NCBI GenBank assembly: GCA_905221605.1 | Contig: CAJNDS010000990.1 | Location: forward strand, 691,235-755,234 | Direction of reading: 5' to 3' | Length of the DNA: 64,000 bases | Source: Symbiodinium natans | Taxonomy: Eukaryota > Sar > Dinophyceae > Suessiales > Symbiodiniaceae | Shown: piece by piece, positions 61,067-64,000 of the stretch | Layout: each line of letters opens with the position of its first letter | Numbering within the stretch: the stretch's first letter is position 1 | The notes under the pieces: generated by a model | The model's input: the letters and a program-made list of their open reading frames with translations, nothing else | What the model was told of the DNA's origin: nothing | Database searches by the model: none | Position numbers and translations under genes: made by a program

Positions 61067-61166
61067 GCTGCTCTGCCCGAACGTCCTGAGTGTGATGATT
61101 TCCCTGCTCTGCGTCCTCGTCGCGTTGGCCCTGTTGGTTTCCATGGTCATGGGCGAGAACGACGAG
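61067..61166 (+). CDS. candidate internal exon, transmembrane
   Basis: CTCGTTGCAG followed by G; 33 codons LLCPNVLSVMISLLCVLVAL then ALLVSMVMGENDE; donor GTGGCG. A strongly hydrophobic span ending in acidic residues. With the 59.9-kb exon it indicates a polytopic membrane protein. Confidence 0.6.
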
Positions 61167-61439
61167 GTGGCGTTTGGGGGGTTTAGGATTGTAGGGTTTG
61201 CAGCAAGGTTTTAAGGTTTTTGGGGTTCGGGCGGTTGGGGAGAGTTTCCTGTGTTTGGTAACGTGCTGAAGAAGTCAGCTTTGCAACGGCCTTAACACCA
61301 AAAGTCTAAACCCCCAATCACTCAAGCCCCAACCCCTAAACCCTAAAGCCTAAAGACTAAACCCTAAACCCAACACCCCAACACCGAACTCCCTCGACTC
61401 CAAACCCTAAGACCCAACGACTTGCCGCCATGTTTGCAG

Positions 61440-61477
61440 GACGACTCGAACCAGGCCATCAACTGGTGGCGGAAAGG
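61440..61477 (+). CDS. candidate internal exon (38 nt)
   Basis: CATGTTTGCAG followed by G; frame DDSNQAINWWRK; donor GTTTAGGG is the array unit. A C-rich array lies upstream (61310-61410). Confidence 0.6.
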
Positions 61478-61519
61478 GTTTAGGGTTCAGGGTTCAGGGT
61501 TCAGGGCTCGGGGGGTGCA

Positions 61520-62560
61520 CCTTAGGGACCCATCTAGGAGGTCACAGGTGACTGAAAAACCTGGTGACTTGGAGGTTCGGATGCCGTTTTCGCGTGGGTT
61601 TTAGCTGCTCAAGCACAGTCTGCATGTACATTTTTCAGGAACGCGAGAATTAGGTTAGGACGTCCCACAGCAAGAAACACACTGTAAAAAACCGATGTTT
61701 TTTGAACTTTTATCTTGTGAACCTACAAAAATCTGAAATATATGACACAGAAGTACACATCACTCCTTTCACTTCGGGTGTTCTAGTGAAAGGGCGCAAT
61801 GGCGGCAAACAAGCACATAAAACCATGGTTTTTACCATGTTTTACGGCATGCACACAAGGGTCAGTTTTGTGCATTTTTGTTTTTTGCTTTTATGTTGCT
61901 TGTGGTGGCAGTTGTTAGTGGTCCGAGCGTCATGACGACGCACCGTTCGCATAAGCCTTGTGACAGTGCGTCTTGTTACAGAAACGTCAAGCGTCCTGGT
62001 GCGGCATGTTGTGTAGAAGAGCAAAAACGCTGTAAATACCGGTATTTTGGGTATGGATAGAGTAGCATGGTCGTAACCAACCCCTCCCCCCCAAAAAACA
62101 AAAAATGAAGACCAAACCTCTCCCAAAGATCACGAAACAACCAGGTTTTTGAGGTACCTGCTTCCATTTAGGAGAGGTACTTGGGGAACCTTTGAAGTGG
62201 TTTCAAGGAGTTACGGAGTTCGAGTTTCCTTAGCATGGGTGGCAACCCAGGAGTACATGTCAAAGGTATAGGCCTTTAAACAGGGACCAGACAGTCTTGG
62301 CCCTTTAAGGCCTAAAACCTCCAAGCTCCGAACGACACGGTTTCGGGTTTAGGCTTTAGGGATCTGTAGCCCGAAGCCCTGGACCCTGAAACCCTAACTT
62401 TCCGTCTCATATATCTACACTAAATTCCACTCATACATAGTGTGGGTCTGCCCCCACTCAGCAGCAGTTGGCGTATATTTTAACTATTTCATAACATAAG
62501 ATACCTGTAGAACCGTAAATATATGGCCCCCCCTATCATAGACTGCTGATGGGTGGGGGC
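61520..62560. other. intron-like, AT-richer
   Basis: Unique sequence with a 94-codon minus frame (61842-62126) of no recognisable type; no exon called. This would be one intron of about 1.15 kb. Confidence 0.35.
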
Positions 62561-62636
62561 AGGACCCAATGCCCTGAACCCTAAACCCGAAGCCCGAAAC
62601 CCTAAACCCTAAACCATCCCCCCAACTCTCTGCCAG

Positions 62637-62675
62637 GGCCCTCCTATGGTCATCGTGGGCTCCGACGATGTGCAG
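62637..62675 (+). CDS. candidate internal exon (39 nt)
   Basis: CTCTCTGCCAG followed by G; 13 codons GPPMVIVGSDDVQ, phase 0; the best donor is GA (GACCCT). C-rich array left (62570-62620), TTTAGGG array right (62700-62780). Confidence 0.5.
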
Positions 62676-62699
62676 GACCCTCAACCCTCAACCCTCAAC

Positions 62700-62780
62700 T
62701 CGGGTTCAGGGTTTAGGGTTTAGGGTTTAGGATTTAGGGTTTAGGGTTTAGGGTTTAGGGTTTAGGGTTTAGGGTCTGAG
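62700..62780 (+). repeat. TTTAGGG array
   Basis: About ten near-perfect units. Confidence 0.9.
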
Positions 62781-63065
62781 GAGTTTTTGGACATGCGGCT
62801 CCCTCTATACATGACATAGTCCCCGCATCCCCAGAAGGAAGCACAATTTTTCCAGAAGGCGCCAAGCCCATGCTAACGGAGAGGGACGAGTGTTCAAGGT
62901 TGAATTAGGCGTTTTAAAGGGTCGTGTTGAAGTGAAGGCCTAAGGGTGAACCTCCCAAACGCTGAACCTGAACCTGCGAAGACAGGGGCCTTCAATCCGG
63001 AACTCCCAACCTCAAGAGAGCCTACACCCTAAACCTAGCCCCCTAAACCTTATAACCCTAAACAG

Positions 63066-63148
63066 GAGGAATGGCTGGGAGGAGGTGTAGGTCCTGGCTG
63101 CATTGGCTGCGAGCTCGGAGCTGTTGGAAGTGTGCTTCAGCCTGCTAG
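63066..63148 (+). CDS. candidate internal exon
   Basis: CTAAACAG followed by G, where the acceptor sits within the C-rich array; 27 codons EEWLGGGVGPGCIGCELGAV then GSVLQPA; donor GTTCAGG. Confidence 0.5.
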
Positions 63149-63149
63149 G

Positions 63150-64000
63150 TTCAGGCTTTCGGGTTTAGGGTAGAGAGGATCTAGGGAAGGGACGCGGGGT
63201 TGCGTAGGGTCAAGGGTTTAGGATTTCCGGGATTAAGGTCGAGGTTTCAAGGTGATCAGGGTTAAAAAGACAGGGGTATTTAGGCAAGAAGTATATATGA
63301 CTCTGTGGGAGATACGGTTTCGGATTCAAGGATTCAGGGTCTAGGGTTTAGGGTGACCGGGTTTAGGGTCTAGGTCTCAAGGCTCAGAGGTGTTGGGTTT
63401 AGGTTTGGGCAGGCGAGGGATTGGAAAGGTAATGGAAGACTCTGTCAACTCGCGCTCATTTATGTTATGTCTTTGGCAAATTTCATACACATGGCCCAGA
63501 AACATCGTGATTTGCTTGCTAAAATATCGCCATGTGCGACAAACAAGGGGACCGCAATTTTGACTCAATTTTTTAACGATCCTTTCTTGGGGACCCCCCC
63601 CCCTCCACCCCCCTACACCAAAAGCAAAAAAGGTACCCCCTAATTTGAGCAAATCCCATTGAAGCACGTAAAAATGGGTTTCAAACAAACATCTTTCTTT
63701 GCGAAGCAGGTCCGCTCCCTAAGACAACCCCGATCCACACAACAATCCGCCCTGTACTTGCGATTATCACTACTATTATTTCAACCGTTTGCCTGCCATT
63801 GTCTTTTCTCATTCTTGCTGTTTCTTTTTAGTTCCTCTTCTTGGCATTAGCTGTCTAAACATCATCCCACTGAACCTGCTATGTACTTTTCTTCTGGTGC
63901 TGTTTCCAACATTTTCTTAGAATGAAAAAATCCTCTATTCTCTGCTTCTTCAACGAAAATATTCCATTTCTTCGAGTAGTTTTTCCTGCTTGCTATTTCG
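63150..64000. other. G-rich array then AT-rich sequence, no gene seen
   Basis: TTTAGGG variants to about 63405; then AT- and pyrimidine-rich sequence with short hydrophobic frames of low complexity. Confidence 0.4.

Overview
The window looks like nuclear DNA of a dinoflagellate; genus not determined. Three things point there. (1) Degenerate TTTAGGG/CCCTAAA (plant/alveolate-type telomere unit) arrays are scattered through the interior. (2) Short coding islands are bounded by an acceptor that is usually AG followed by G, and by donors that are GT, GC or possibly GA, the relaxed splice rules reported for Symbiodiniaceae-type genomes. (3) Small cold-shock-domain (CSD) genes, an abundant dinoflagellate family, are present. 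No bacterial-type operons, rRNA, tRNA or CRISPR arrays were seen. Most long open frames here are artefacts of low-complexity repeats; the real coding signal lies mainly in islands of 25-170 nt that ORF finding misses.

Layout. 1-21.5 kb: one or more intron-rich plus-strand genes; about 45 candidate exons, several with hydrophobic segments, no family recognised. 21.9-23.8 kb: the clearest gene, an intronless 631-aa protein whose C-terminal half matches the Fe(II)/2-oxoglutarate oxygenase fold of the DUF4246 type (HxD...H...R). 24.2-39.2 kb: another intron-rich stretch with candidate exons mostly on the plus strand, one probably on the minus strand (27.1 kb), and possible 3' terminal exons near 24.6, 28.3, 32.4, 36.0, 37.7 and 39.1 kb. 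39.1-40.6 kb: long open frames on both strands. 40.7-54.1 kb: four damaged CSD copies, a TTGTG-type and a CGCAC-type minisatellite, a 2-kb degenerate repeat array bounded by direct repeats, an old segmental duplication with two local inversions, and an exact 637-bp tandem repeat (2.6 copies). Telomere-like arrays are nearly absent here. 57.4-63.2 kb: the arrays return with a membrane-protein gene (two transmembrane exons and a possible cyclic-nucleotide-binding exon). 63.2-64 kb: AT-richer, nothing recognised.

The main pattern is the placement of the arrays. C-rich (CCCTAAA) arrays tend to lie just upstream of exons and G-rich (TTTAGGG) arrays just downstream, so an intron starts G-rich and ends C-rich, and its two ends could pair in the transcript. 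In about 20 candidate exons the 5' splice site is the first unit of the array itself (GTTTAGGG, GTTTGGGG, GTTCAGG). Exon calls are inferred from reading frame plus splice motifs and are not confirmed by transcripts.
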